From: Paenibacillus chitinolyticus NBRC 15660
Lineage (GTDB): Bacteria > Bacillota > Bacilli > Paenibacillales > NBRC-103111
Reading direction: 5' to 3'
DNA length: 64,000 bases
Assembly (NCBI RefSeq): GCF_000739915.1
Contig: NZ_BBJT01000003.1
Location: 434,001-498,000, forward strand
Part shown: positions 1 to 8,433 of the stretch, one piece after another
Layout: each line of letters starts with the position of its first letter
Position numbering within the stretch: the first letter of the stretch is position 1
Made by a program: the position numbers and the translations under genes
Notes under the pieces: generated by a model
Databases searched by the model: none
Told to the model about the DNA's origin: nothing
The model's input: the letters and a program-made list of their open reading frames with translations, nothing else

Positions 1-906
1 GGTGCTCCGGGTCTCCCGGTGCCACATCGACTGGCGCTCGCTTCTGCGGTCTTTGTCCTGCCGGGGGCTAAGCCGCTCCGCATCGTCATTCGCGAGGCGT
101 TTCGCCTTCTTGCCGGCAGGACGTTCTCCGCGCCTCAAGGGCGCGTCCGTACCGCTTCCGGGCTGGGCCGAGAAATACGCGACCGCCGCATCACGCTCCA
201 GCCGGTATTCCAGCAGCTCCAGCATCTGCAGGCACAGCCGGGCGTTTTCTGCCGTCGTCTCCGCCGTTTCGGCCTCCTCCAGCAGCGGCTGCACAAGCCG
301 GAGCAGTTCTTCTACATGCTTCGTCGGCGCAGCAGATTCCGCGAAAGTTTCGCCTATCCTGCTGCCCGTTTCACTATAGAGCGCATGTACGTCCGCCCCT
401 TTAAACCAGAGGTAAACGGAAACGAACAGCGCGTCCGCAAACTCGTGACGGGCGAGGTGCGTTTTGAATTTGTGCGTGAAATACCCTTTGTACACGTCCG
501 CTCTATCCTCAAACACAGCTGAGGTGCCGGGACGGATGCGACGGCAGATCTGTTCCAGCCGCAAGTCCTCGCAGAGGGCGAACAACTCATTCCCCAGCCT
601 GGAAAGCGGCGACTCCGTAACGGACTCCAGGAACGCTTCGGTTTCCCGTCTTCCCGAATACCACGCACTGCCGAGCGCGCGGAGATAGACGTCGCTTTTC
701 ATGCCGGCTTCCCGCTGTGCCGGTTTCCAGTCCCGCCAGAACTGGCTGACCGTCAGCAGCGCCTTACTTTCCTCATAATGGGAATGAAAAGCGAGCTGAA
801 GCTCCAGATCCCCGTTCCGGGTAAAGGTCCGGGCCAGATCCACAAGCTGCATAAGCACAAAGGCTTCCAGCCGGTTATCGAGCAGATTCAGCTTCCCGAC
901 GAACAT
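1..906 (-). CDS. NorD/YojO-like VWA-family protein, N-terminal part (partial)
   Basis: Open frame beginning at ATG 906 and running without a stop off the left edge, so only the first 302 residues are visible. The start lies 2 bases beyond the stop of the MoxR-type ATPase at 909-1820, so the two are translated as a pair. That arrangement is typical of NorQ/NorD, CbbQ/CbbO and Bacillus YojN/YojO partners, in which the AAA protein works with a VWA-domain protein to remodel or activate an enzyme. The visible part is a helical N-terminal region with residues such as GMKSDVYLRALG and LCEDLRLEQICRRIRPG, as I recall for YojO. The acidic/basic linker near the edge normally precedes the VWA domain, which is not in view. 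Family assignment is inference from context and motif memory. Confidence 0.75.
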   Translation of the reverse strand, partial: MFVGKLNLLDNRLEAFVLMQLVDLARTFTRNGDLELQLAFHSHYEESKALLTVSQFWRDWKPAQREAGMKSDVYLRALGSAWYSGRRETEAFLESVTESPLSRLGNELFALCEDLRLEQICRRIRPGTSAVFEDRADVYKGYFTHKFKTHLARHEFADALFVSVYLWFKGADVHALYSETGSRIGETFAESAAPTKHVEELLRLVQPLLEEAETAETTAENARLCLQMLELLEYRLERDAAVAYFSAQPGSGTDAPLRRGERPAGKKAKRLANDDAERLSPRQDKDRRSERQSMWHRETRST

Positions 907-908
907 CG

Positions 909-1820
909 CTAAAAGAGCGTCTCCGCCACGTTGCGCACGGCGGCCCTTTCGCGTTCGTCTTCCAGCTTGGCGGCAATGGCCCGTTCCACGGCTCTCCGGG
1001 GCGGCATGAACGCGGCGAGATCGCACGCGTCCAGCAGGGCGCGGACAGACGCCGCTTCGTCGGACAACTGACCCATCTGCACGAGAGCCAGCAAATCGGC
1101 GGACAGCGCCGCAAACGCTTCGAGAAGCCGGGTGTCCCGCAGTTCCGTACGTTCTGTCAGCAGGCCGAGGAGCGCATCTCCTTGAAGGTAAGGGACGTCG
1201 ACGGCCACGAAACGATTTTTCAGCGCTTCGTTAAGCGGAACGGTCCCGATGTATCCTTCGTTAATCGCCGCAATAACGCGGAAATCTTCATGAGCCGTGA
1301 CCGTCTCGCCCGTAAACGGATTGGTCAGCGTTCTCCGGTGGTCGAGAACTCCGTTAATAAGCGGCAGTGTCTCGGGTTTCGCCATATTTACTTCATCTAT
1401 GTAAAGGATATGCCCGGCTTTCATGGCCGTAATGACCGGCCCCGGCACAAATTCAATCGTCGTGCCTTCCCCGGACCGGCTCAGGGTCTTAAACCCGAGC
1501 AAAGCTTCCGCGTCGAGATCCGTGGAACAATTGACGCTGTGCATCGGCTGGCCCGTCAGAAAAGACAAGTGCTCGGCCAGCTTCGTTTTGCCGGAACCCG
1601 TCGGTCCTTTCAGCAAAACGGGCTTGCCGAGCGCCAAAGCGATGATCGCATCTGTGAGCACTTCGGGCTGTGCGGGGACGAACCCCGGTTTTCCGATTAA
1701 ACGGAGCTGTTCCTCTGCTAACTGGCCCGATTCGATCCGGCCGCGCAGTGTAAGGAGTCGATTTGTAATACTCTCTGGGAGTTCCCATTGCCGCATGAAA
1801 TCGGCTGGTGTGCTGTTCAT
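909..1820 (-). CDS. MoxR/NorQ-type AAA+ ATPase (YojN-like)
   Basis: 303-residue AAA+ ATPase of the MoxR/NorQ/CbbQ group, expected to act as a chaperone with the VWA protein encoded just downstream. Walker A GPTGSGKT is at residues 72-79, Walker B ILYIDEVNM near 138-146, and a sensor-type region AINEGY follows. The length matches the family (about 300). ATG 1820 is preceded by a purine-rich AAGGAAG segment. The target enzyme is unknown: no nitric oxide reductase or RuBisCO lies nearby, so the NorQ name describes family only. Confidence 0.85.
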   Translation of the reverse strand: MNSTPADFMRQWELPESITNRLLTLRGRIESGQLAEEQLRLIGKPGFVPAQPEVLTDAIIALALGKPVLLKGPTGSGKTKLAEHLSFLTGQPMHSVNCSTDLDAEALLGFKTLSRSGEGTTIEFVPGPVITAMKAGHILYIDEVNMAKPETLPLINGVLDHRRTLTNPFTGETVTAHEDFRVIAAINEGYIGTVPLNEALKNRFVAVDVPYLQGDALLGLLTERTELRDTRLLEAFAALSADLLALVQMGQLSDEAASVRALLDACDLAAFMPPRRAVERAIAAKLEDERERAAVRNVAETLF

Positions 1821-1885
1821 CCTGCGTTCTTCCTTCCCGTGTTGCGTTCTCTCTTTTTAACTATCTGTCAAAAGAACAAGCGGTG

Positions 1886-2162
1886 TCAAGTTCCCGGCTC
1901 CTCGATAAGCGCAAACGGATAAAAATGCAGATCATTTCCGCAGGAAGGACAGCTCATATAGGAAGGGATGTCATTGAGCATCAGCGCCATGGCGTAGGAA
2001 GACTCATGCCCGTTCTCCGTTCCCGGCCCGCTCTTTTTCGTAAGCGATCAAGGTGATCGGTTCCCCAGTCTGTTCCTGCAATTTGCTTTCCAAGCTGCGG
2101 ATCTCTTCAATCAGTTCTTCTTTTCCGTTCAATTCGGCAAACGTGTATCCGTTCGTCTTCAT
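1886..2162 (-). pseudogene. Small CPSC-containing protein, apparently split by a frameshift
   Basis: Reading starts at ATG 2162 behind a strong AGGAGG and gives a 52-codon frame (2004-2162) with TFAELNGKEELIEEIRSLE and TGEPITLIAY, then stops at 2004-2006. The next frame continues without a break from the same region to a stop at 1886-1888 and contains SYMSCPSCGNDLHFYPF, half of a zinc-ribbon-like knuckle. Removing one A from the five-base A run (T run at 2034-2038 on the plus strand) joins both parts into one 91-residue protein. I therefore read this as one gene with a one-base insertion. Alternatives are a sequencing homopolymer error, programmed frameshifting, or two small genes (a second ATG lies at 1990). 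No function is recognised. Confidence 0.6.
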
Positions 2163-2493
2163 GTGTTAAGCCTCCTGTCGGATCTGTCGGATGTCTTCCC
2201 GTCGAATGGTTTTCGGCTTGAGCCGTACCGCTTCTTATTCTTCCCACGCCTGTTCTTTTTTAAAAGTTATCCCTTCCCCGTTGCCGGGCTCCAAAAAAAG
2301 CAGCCTTGCAAGGATGCTTTTTCGTATAATTTGGGTATTCCGCCCCTTATTAATCAATTAATTTCCACTTATAATGTTAATTATCCGCAACTATTGTAAA
2401 AACCTGACGTATATAAAGTAACCAAAGCCGCCTGAATGGGTTTTTCAACTCCCGTTTTCAGGTGACCTAATCCCGAAGAGGAGTGAGAATGAT
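2163..2493. other. Divergent intergenic region with a terminator-shaped hairpin
   Basis: A+T-rich spacer between the minus-strand small gene and the plus-strand stalk-domain gene. It holds a near-perfect hairpin at 2293-2322 (arms AAAAAGCA and TGCTTTTT around the self-complementary CCTTGCAAGG) with T runs on both strands, plus TATAAT-like tracts around 2325-2375. A plus-strand open frame here has no ribosome binding site and looks spurious. Confidence 0.5.
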
Positions 2494-3168
2494 TTGAAAA
2501 AGAAACTAGCAGCAACCGCAATCGGTGCCGCCATGGTGCTGAGTATGGGAACCGGAGTGTTGGCCGGGGCCAACCTACAGGAAATTAAAGCCTACCTGAA
2601 CGGTTCCATTACGGTCAAATATAACGGCTCCCCTGTCCAACTGCAGGATGAGCAGGGAGCTGTCGTGCTTCCGATCACGTATGACGGCAACACCTATCTG
2701 CCTGTCCGGAGCATTGCCAAAACCTTGAACGTAGCCGTCAATTACGACGGAGCAACCAACACGGTCCTGTTAGGCGAGCAAGCGGAAGGGGTCGCACTGG
2801 CCAAGGACTTCAAAAATTCGTCCTATCACACGAAAGATCCCAATCTGACGACTTATGGCGGCAAAGATTACAAAGAAGTCTACTTCGACAACGCGAAGTC
2901 AAGCCGCTCCAGCAGTTTCATGCTGTACCCCAAAGGCAAATACCAGAAGCTTGTGCTTCAGGTGGCGGCTACCGGAAATGATATCGAAAGTTTTTATGTC
3001 CAAGACAGCAAAAAAGATATCAAACTGAAAACAACGACAATCGCCATCCAAGATGGCTTGAAGACCATCGAAGTCGACATCGCCGGCGTCGAAGAGTTGT
3101 TCGTCCACGCGGATATCAAGGAAGACGGCGGCATGTTCGTCCCTCTCACCACTTCGTACTTCAAATAA
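2494..3168 (+). CDS. Secreted protein with copper-amine-oxidase-N-like stalk domain
   Basis: 224-residue exported protein. The start is TTG 2494, preceded by GAGGAG at about 2478; an ATG at 2489 is followed at once by a stop. Residues 1-25 form a signal peptide (KKK, hydrophobic core, VLAGA cleavage region). Residues of about 40-100 resemble the stalk domain common in Paenibacillaceae secreted proteins (YNGSPVQL, YLPVRSIAKTLNV, DGATNTVLLG). The C-terminal 120 residues are beta-rich and not recognised. It probably sits at the cell surface; no enzymatic motif is visible. A terminator follows at 3184-3226. Confidence 0.75.
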   Translation: MKKKLAATAIGAAMVLSMGTGVLAGANLQEIKAYLNGSITVKYNGSPVQLQDEQGAVVLPITYDGNTYLPVRSIAKTLNVAVNYDGATNTVLLGEQAEGVALAKDFKNSSYHTKDPNLTTYGGKDYKEVYFDNAKSSRSSSFMLYPKGKYQKLVLQVAATGNDIESFYVQDSKKDIKLKTTTIAIQDGLKTIEVDIAGVEELFVHADIKEDGGMFVPLTTSYFK

Positions 3169-3183
3169 TTCGTTCGTATCTAT

Positions 3184-3226
3184 AAAAGATCTCCTTACGC
3201 TGCGGCGAATGGAGATTTTTTGTTTT
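3184..3226 (+). terminator. Rho-independent terminator of the stalk-domain gene
   Basis: ATCTCC and GGAGAT arms around a 16-base loop, followed by a T run, 15 bases after the stop codon. Confidence 0.65.
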
Positions 3227-3283
3227 CCTTCTGTCCTTGGAGGATGGCACCGTCCTGCCCGGGTACCCTCAGCCTTGGCGCAC

Positions 3284-3311
3284 AAAAAAAGCGTCCCATG
3301 AGGGACGCTTT
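3284..3311 (-). terminator. Terminator of the TRIC / unknown gene pair
   Basis: GCGTCCC and GGGACGC arms with seven T on the minus strand, just past the stop of the minus-strand gene ending at 3321. Confidence 0.85.
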
Positions 3312-3320
3312 CCGTGTCGC

Positions 3321-3791
3321 TTATTTCAAGTCATCGAGCTCGCGAAAAAGCTTTCTTACCGCTTCTTCATCCACTTTGCCCGCCTGCTTCATTTTGAGCA
3401 GCCGTTCCCGGACTTCCCGGGCAAAATGTTCATCCACATCGGTATCCTCGGCGTAAGCGGGATCAAACCAGATGTAGAACCCTTCGGGACCGTTGCGCAG
3501 GAACGGCCGGTTCCAGGCGTCCGGATATTCGTACGGCTGATCCGAGAACAGGATTCCGAGCACATCGTCGCTCTCCACGGGGAGGAGCTGATGAAACTGT
3601 TCTTCTTCCCCCGTACCCGAAATTTGCCTGTGTTTGTACGCGTAATGCACGTAGTGCTCGCCGGTTTCCTTATCTTTGGACAAGGCGTACATCTCCAGCT
3701 CGCTCTGCTTCAAATCTTTGACCGTTTCCAGTCTTTCCTGCAGAAGATCCCCTGAAATTTTGCCGTGGGCCGAGAAAGATTCAGCTGACAT
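3321..3791 (-). CDS. Conserved-looking protein of unknown function (156 aa)
   Basis: I do not recognise this soluble, acidic protein. The start chosen is ATG 3791 behind GGAGAG; a longer frame to 3848 lacks a site. It overlaps the end of the upstream TRIC-channel gene by 11 bases, so the two are probably translationally coupled. Visible features are KDKETGEHYVHYAYKHRQISG, cut here at its first twenty residues or fewer by eye as KDKETGEHYVHY, the segment GPEGFYIWFDPAYAEDTDVD and a charged helical C-terminus. No signal peptide, membrane segment or catalytic motif is seen. Confidence 0.7.
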   Translation of the reverse strand: MSAESFSAHGKISGDLLQERLETVKDLKQSELEMYALSKDKETGEHYVHYAYKHRQISGTGEEEQFHQLLPVESDDVLGILFSDQPYEYPDAWNRPFLRNGPEGFYIWFDPAYAEDTDVDEHFAREVRERLLKMKQAGKVDEEAVRKLFRELDDLK

Positions 3792-4461
3792 CGAACTCTC
3801 TCCTTTCTTCCTGCAGCGCGGGAGGCCGCTGTTTGTTCGGCACGTCATTTTGCTGCAGCAGCGTCCGGAGAGAACGGCGCGGAAGCTTCCATTTGAAGAT
3901 CACCGAGAACATCCGGGACACGACTACGATCATGAACAAAATAATCAGACCGAGCGGATTCTGGGGCCAGCCGATGCCGATAAGAAAGCCGGCCAGCATG
4001 GCCCAGACCGCGTAGATTTCATCTCTTAAAACGAGAGGCTTGCGCCCGGCCAGGAGATCGCGGATTACCCCGCCGCCGATTCCCGTGAGTACGGCCGCAA
4101 CGATCGAGGCGCTTACAGGCAGCCCCTGATTGGACGCGTAGAGCGCCCCTTGAATCGAGAAGGCCGCCAGACCGATAGCGTCGAAGAACGATTCCCAGGA
4201 TTTCCACCGCTTGATCCAGGCCAGCGGAAATATAAAAACCAGTGTCATTGCGGCCAGCGCAATCGTGAACTGGAACCCCTGCTGCCAGAGCATCGTCACT
4301 TTCTCTCCGATCAGCAGGTTGCGGACTACCCCTCCGCCAAATGCGGTTACAAAGCCCAGGACATAAACGCCCAGGATATCATAATCTTCTTCCATTGCGA
4401 CAATCGCGCCGCTGACGGCAAACGCGATCGTTCCGATTAAGCTTAACGCCATCCAATCCAC
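3781..4461 (-). CDS. TRIC-type (UPF0126) membrane channel, YvgT-like
   Basis: 226-residue integral membrane protein with about seven hydrophobic segments and the duplicated glycine-rich signature of the bacterial trimeric intracellular cation channel family: AFGGGVVRNLL near residue 42 and GIGGGVIRDLL near residue 128. Each repeat carries the G-G-x-x-R core. The family conducts monovalent cations in characterised homologues; the ion here is inference. The start is GTG 4461, with an in-frame ATG three codons later; GGGGGAG lies upstream. It is first in a two-gene unit with the unknown gene downstream. Confidence 0.88.
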   Translation of the reverse strand: MDWMALSLIGTIAFAVSGAIVAMEEDYDILGVYVLGFVTAFGGGVVRNLLIGEKVTMLWQQGFQFTIALAAMTLVFIFPLAWIKRWKSWESFFDAIGLAAFSIQGALYASNQGLPVSASIVAAVLTGIGGGVIRDLLAGRKPLVLRDEIYAVWAMLAGFLIGIGWPQNPLGLIILFMIVVVSRMFSVIFKWKLPRRSLRTLLQQNDVPNKQRPPALQEERREFDVS

Positions 4462-4481
4462 TTTTCTGCAGCTCCCCCGGG

Positions 4482-5564
4482 TTAGTTAGATAAATCCCAA
4501 TCCAGTTCAACCTCTTTGCCGGTACGGGACGATTCGTAGATTGCATTGAGAATCAAGTTGTTCGTATAGCCCGACATGACGGATGTCAGCGGTTCGCTTC
4601 CGGTCCGGATGCATTCCAGAAAATGCATGTTCATCAGGAGGCGCGGATCGGTCTGCTGCTCGGGCAGCTGGAGCTCCACGTCGATTTCTTTATCGAACAT
4701 TTCCGCAAACAGCTTACCGTAGGTGCTTCCTCTCAAGGTAGCTCCGCCTTCCGTGCCGAGAAGATGAATATACGGCTGATTGTCGGTTTCGGTCAGTGCC
4801 GCCCAGCTCACGTCGAGCGTCAGCGTGCTCCCGTTGTCCATCTTGATCAGGGCTGTCGCCAAGTCTTCCACGTCATAGCTGCCGCTCCAGTTCGGTTTGC
4901 CCCAACTGCCGATTCCGCGGCGTTTGGGACCGAATTCCGAGTAGGTCGCGCCGAAGACGGAAACCGGACGGGGATTTCCCATCAACGAGAGGGACAAATC
5001 CAGCATATGGACGCCAATATCGATCAGCGGGCCGCCGCCCGATTTGGACATCTGGGTGAACCAGGTACCCCAGCCCGGAATTCCTTTGCGGCGCAGCCAG
5101 CCGGTTTTGGCATGGTAGATATTGCCAAGCTTGCCGCGCTGAACGAGCTCCTTCACCTGCATATTAAGCGGTTCCCAGCGGCGCTGGTGAGAAATCATCA
5201 GTACCTTGCCGCTTTCGCGTTCGGCCAGAACGATTTCCTTGGCGGCCTTAACATCAATGGCCATCGGCTTCTCGAGCAGGACGTGCTTCCCGGCCTGAAG
5301 CGCTTTTACCGCAAGGGGTGCGTGCCATTCGTTCGATACGGCGATAACCACTGCATCTATGTCGGGATCATGGATCAAATCTTCACCATTTCCGTAAACT
5401 TTAGAGATCTGATGTTCTTTGGCCCGCGCTTCGGCAAGCGGAAGAAACACGTCAGCTACCGCCGCTACCGTAACGCCCGGGGTTTCAAGCAGCCCTAGTA
5501 TGTGCACGTTACCGATATTGCCCGCGCCGATGACGCCGATTCTGATCTCATCATTGAGTGCCAT
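4482..5564 (-). CDS. Gfo/Idh/MocA-family NAD(P)-dependent oxidoreductase
   Basis: 360 residues, the usual length. The N-terminal Rossmann fold begins IRIGVIGAGNIGNVHILG (GxGxxG at about residues 13-18), followed by the family motif LLEKPMA, whose lysine is catalytic in characterised members. The C-terminal alpha/beta domain contains GGPLIDIGVHMLDL, supplying the conserved Asp and His. Such enzymes act on sugars, inositols or related polyols; the substrate cannot be read from sequence, and no sugar operon surrounds it. It ends 20 bases before the TRIC gene and may be cotranscribed. Confidence 0.88.
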   Translation of the reverse strand: MALNDEIRIGVIGAGNIGNVHILGLLETPGVTVAAVADVFLPLAEARAKEHQISKVYGNGEDLIHDPDIDAVVIAVSNEWHAPLAVKALQAGKHVLLEKPMAIDVKAAKEIVLAERESGKVLMISHQRRWEPLNMQVKELVQRGKLGNIYHAKTGWLRRKGIPGWGTWFTQMSKSGGGPLIDIGVHMLDLSLSLMGNPRPVSVFGATYSEFGPKRRGIGSWGKPNWSGSYDVEDLATALIKMDNGSTLTLDVSWAALTETDNQPYIHLLGTEGGATLRGSTYGKLFAEMFDKEIDVELQLPEQQTDPRLLMNMHFLECIRTGSEPLTSVMSGYTNNLILNAIYESSRTGKEVELDWDLSN

Positions 5565-5833
5565 TGTGCAAAACCCTCCGATATCACGTTAAAGTAAGTT
5601 CGGCTTTATTTTAACACAAATGAAGGACAGCATCAGCCTTCCGGCCATATTTTCAAAAAGGTTTTCTCCGAAAGGTTTTCGAAAGAATAAAACGCTGTCT
5701 TTTCTATACACGGACATATAAAGAACATTTTTACCGTAATATAATAAAAAAGCGAAATATTTTAACGTATGCAAAATTTATAAATCCGTCCCCGAAATGC
5801 CCATCCTAACGGAAAGCAAGGAGGAATGACGAC

Positions 5834-7363
5834 ATGACAAGTTGGAAAAAGCACGGCCCTGATCCACGGCGGAGCAAGGGAAGGCTGGTTCAAACCCTTA
5901 CGCTGACGATTCTGATGACGTTCCTCGTTCACCTGTTGTCGGCCGTGCCCGCACTCGCGCAGGAAGATTTGGCGTTGTCCCCGCCCCCTCACTCCAAAGC
6001 GGCGGAGAAAAAACGCAAAGAAGCCGCCCTGAAAGGCCCTTCCATCCAGGTAGATCCCTCTTTTCCGTATTATCAGAACCGGTCGCCCGAAAGCATAGCC
6101 GACGAGCTTCTTCAGCGCGGGTACAAAACGGTCCATTATTTTGTCGTCAACGAAACCGATGTGAATCGCAGCTTTATCGAAGCCCTCCAGGCAAAAGGCA
6201 TCGGGGTATGGGCGCTCGTCCTCGGTAACGGAAGTTACTCTACGGCACGTTTTCCGGCGGATTGGCCTTCGTGGCAGATGGAGCTGCTTAAGCCTCTGAA
6301 CGACGGGTATTATCGGTTCTCTCCCCACAGCCCGGCTTATGTCCAGTGGAAAAAGCAGGCGCTGGCTAAACTCGTGCGCGATTATCCTTTCGACGGGATC
6401 GAGGTCGCCGAGCCCTACTTTCCCGAATGGGACGGAATCAACCGCGGCGTGTACGGAGACGTCGGGCCGCTCGCGCAGAAAGCGTTCCGCGACAAAACGG
6501 GCCTGGAGATGCCGGATTTCACCAACGCCTCCTCGCCCCGCTATTATTTAACCGACACGGCGGCCTACCTGAAGTGGGTCGATTTCCGGGTTGAAGCCGT
6601 GAACGATTTCCTGAACGAGCTGATGAACGGGAAAGGCGGAGTGCGGGAAGCCCGTCCTAATATACTGGTGGCGACCTGGTCTTTGGCTATAGACGCGGGC
6701 CCCGGTTCCTTCGACAAGTTGAGAGAATTGCAGGGCCTCGATGCCGCGGCCATGGTCGGCCGGGTTAAGCCGGACATCCACTTTCTTCAAACCCATTGGC
6801 CCGACTGGCTCAAACCGCAGGAGAGTCTTCCTCCCGATTACGTGAAGCATTACCGGGTTTTTGCGGATAAAATCAAAGCGGAGTACCCGGATCTTCCGCT
6901 CGGGGTTCAGGCGGATATCGGCTCGGCCCTGTCGATGGTTAAGGACGGCGGGTGGGTGAGCGCTTTTTCCGATTCCGTCCGCGCACTCGGCTATTCCACC
7001 TGGACCGCATACGAATACCATCTCGGCGGTTATATGTATAAGGAAGCTCCCGTCCCCGGCAAAGCGCAGCGGCTTTCACGCACGGAAGTAAAGATTCCTT
7101 TTCAAAAAAGAATCGACGAAGGCTCGGCGAAATCCGAAGGAAATGTGACGGTTTCGGCAGGAACGCAGAGCTTTACCCTTAATCCCGGAGAAATCTCGGT
7201 TGACGGCAGCAATCTGCTGATCCGGTCGGACCGCCTTCCCAAAAAGGAATTCCGGCTGACTTTGCGCGGTATTAAAGACACGCCTGGCTTCTGGTTCTAT
7301 AACAAAACGCAAACGCCCAACGTAATCGGTGGGAATGTTGCCGTGGAAGTGCCCAAACAGTAG
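5834..7363 (+). CDS. Secreted TIM-barrel protein, putative glycoside hydrolase-like
   Basis: 509 residues starting at ATG 5834 behind AGGAGG. A basic N-terminus and hydrophobic stretch (about residues 20-42, ending VPALAQ) form a signal peptide. The body shows alternating strand/helix segments and acidic residues at strand ends (DGIEVAEPYFPEWDG), as in COG1649/GHL10-like barrels, with a later GVQADIGSALS strand and a C-terminal beta-sandwich-like tail. I infer a carbohydrate-acting surface protein; catalytic residues cannot be assigned securely. It stands alone between divergent and convergent neighbours. Confidence 0.6.
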   Translation: MTSWKKHGPDPRRSKGRLVQTLTLTILMTFLVHLLSAVPALAQEDLALSPPPHSKAAEKKRKEAALKGPSIQVDPSFPYYQNRSPESIADELLQRGYKTVHYFVVNETDVNRSFIEALQAKGIGVWALVLGNGSYSTARFPADWPSWQMELLKPLNDGYYRFSPHSPAYVQWKKQALAKLVRDYPFDGIEVAEPYFPEWDGINRGVYGDVGPLAQKAFRDKTGLEMPDFTNASSPRYYLTDTAAYLKWVDFRVEAVNDFLNELMNGKGGVREARPNILVATWSLAIDAGPGSFDKLRELQGLDAAAMVGRVKPDIHFLQTHWPDWLKPQESLPPDYVKHYRVFADKIKAEYPDLPLGVQADIGSALSMVKDGGWVSAFSDSVRALGYSTWTAYEYHLGGYMYKEAPVPGKAQRLSRTEVKIPFQKRIDEGSAKSEGNVTVSAGTQSFTLNPGEISVDGSNLLIRSDRLPKKEFRLTLRGIKDTPGFWFYNKTQTPNVIGGNVAVEVPKQ

Positions 7364-7435
7364 TCACCGCGTGAATACCCGCTCCAATAAATGAAACGAA
7401 TAGCCTGTCACGGGTTTCTTCCTGAATACAAGGGA

Positions 7436-7500
7436 TTGCGGGGCAGGGTTTGAACCTGCGGCCTTCGGGTTATGAGCTATGAGCCCGACGAGCTGCGAAA
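7436..7500 (-). pseudogene. Degenerate initiator tRNA-Met (fMet) remnant
   Basis: On the minus strand the sequence carries the anticodon arm and T arm of an initiator tRNA-Met: AGCTCGTCGGGCTCATA, ACCCGAAGG, then GCAGGTTCAAACCCTGC and CCCGCAA. Three G-C pairs close the anticodon stem, as is typical of initiators. It cannot fold as a tRNA. GCTCATA is tandemly duplicated inside the anticodon loop, the 3' acceptor strand is one C short, and the 5' acceptor and part of the D arm are missing. No CCA follows. I read it as a pseudogene or leftover of recombination at a tRNA. Confidence 0.75.
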
Positions 7501-7525
7501 CTTACTGGAAGGTGTTCAAAAACAG

Positions 7526-7565
7526 AAAAAATCCTGTTCATGATGTGTGAATACAGGATTTTTTC
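7526..7565. terminator. Bidirectional terminator downstream of kapB
   Basis: AAAAAATCCTG and CAGGATTTTTT arms, with T runs on both strands. It lies 70 bases past the kapB stop and about 160 bases past the secreted-protein gene, so it may serve both. Confidence 0.8.
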
Positions 7566-7635
7566 TTCTTTTATACGGATTTATTTACGCATGTTATCAG
7601 TTAATCACGGCTCTAAAACATGTACAGCGGCCGAA

Positions 7636-8034
7636 TTACTGCGGGAAATATTCACGATGCAGTTCTTCCAGTTCCGCAATGGAACGCCTTGCCCATTCCT
7701 CCGTCTGATGCAGCATGTTCAGCTCGCGTTCGAGGGCCTGCTGGAGCGAAAGGGTGTAATCCGGCACATTCCCATGATAGGCATGGATGCCCGACAGCGG
7801 CATCAGCCCAATTTCCTGATAAGCCAGCGCGCGGCGCTGGTGAAAGAACGGGACATCCCCCTGCTGCGGATTATGAAGATCCCCTTGCGAAGGATGCTTA
7901 ACGACCGCAAGAACCTGAACGGCTGCTTTTATATTGGACGGCGGTTCCACAATGCGGCCTATATACTCCCCTGTTTTGTAAGATGCTATGACCAGATCAC
8001 CGACGGAAGCAGTGCTTTCGTTTCTATAGTTCAT
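7636..8034 (-). CDS. kapB: Kinase-associated protein B
   Basis: 132 residues, close to the B. subtilis KapB length. The family core is plain: SYKTGEYIGRIVEP, then VVKHPSQGDLHNPQQ, DVPFFHQRRALAYQE and VPDYTLSLQQAL, ending EWARRSI. In B. subtilis KapB affects phosphorelay input by the KinB sensor kinase at the onset of sporulation. The start at ATG 8034 has GAGGAG upstream. It sits 19 bases behind the thioredoxin-like gene and is probably cotranscribed with it. Confidence 0.88.
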   Translation of the reverse strand: MNYRNESTASVGDLVIASYKTGEYIGRIVEPPSNIKAAVQVLAVVKHPSQGDLHNPQQGDVPFFHQRRALAYQEIGLMPLSGIHAYHGNVPDYTLSLQQALERELNMLHQTEEWARRSIAELEELHREYFPQ

Positions 8035-8053
8035 AAGTGGATGCTCCTCTCTG

Positions 8054-8416
8054 TTACGGAGTATTGTCCGGAAAATCCGACGACGCGACGACCCTCAAAT
8101 GCTGCATCCCCGTCAAATGACGAAGCTCGGCCAGCAAATAGTCGACCGATTTCACGGCGTAAATGAATCGTGCGGCAGTTCCCTTCTCTACCACCACTAT
8201 ACAGGGGATGGACGAGATTTTCCACTTTTGCACGGATGCCCCCGCGTAATTCGCATTGCAGGCTTTAAGGGGCAATTCCGGCTCGATCGTCAGAGCGACG
8301 TCGAGCATCCGTCGGGCGACTTTGCAAGTTCCGCAAAATGGGGTATGAAAAAATACGGCGAACGACTGTTTTTCTATGAGGGCCTGCTTGATTTGGTCAT
8401 CGTTCCATTCCTGCAT
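8054..8416 (-). CDS. Thioredoxin-family protein (CGTC active site)
   Basis: 120-residue thioredoxin fold, resembling B. subtilis YtpP. The redox motif FHTPFCGTCKVA places the cysteines at residues 28 and 31, and the cis-proline segment SSIPCIVV follows. No signal peptide, so a cytoplasmic thiol-disulfide role is expected. I chose ATG 8416 behind AAGGAGAC. A longer reading to 8473 would put the terminator at 8434-8454 inside the gene and has no better binding site. Confidence 0.85.
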   Translation of the reverse strand: MQEWNDDQIKQALIEKQSFAVFFHTPFCGTCKVARRMLDVALTIEPELPLKACNANYAGASVQKWKISSIPCIVVVEKGTAARFIYAVKSVDYLLAELRHLTGMQHLRVVASSDFPDNTP

Positions 8417-8433
8417 ACCAGTCTCCTTTCCAT

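Noticed and set aside
2163-2399. Plus-strand 78-codon open frame upstream of the stalk-domain gene
   Set aside because: No start signal, Phe/Pro-rich atypical composition, and it runs through a terminator-like hairpin.
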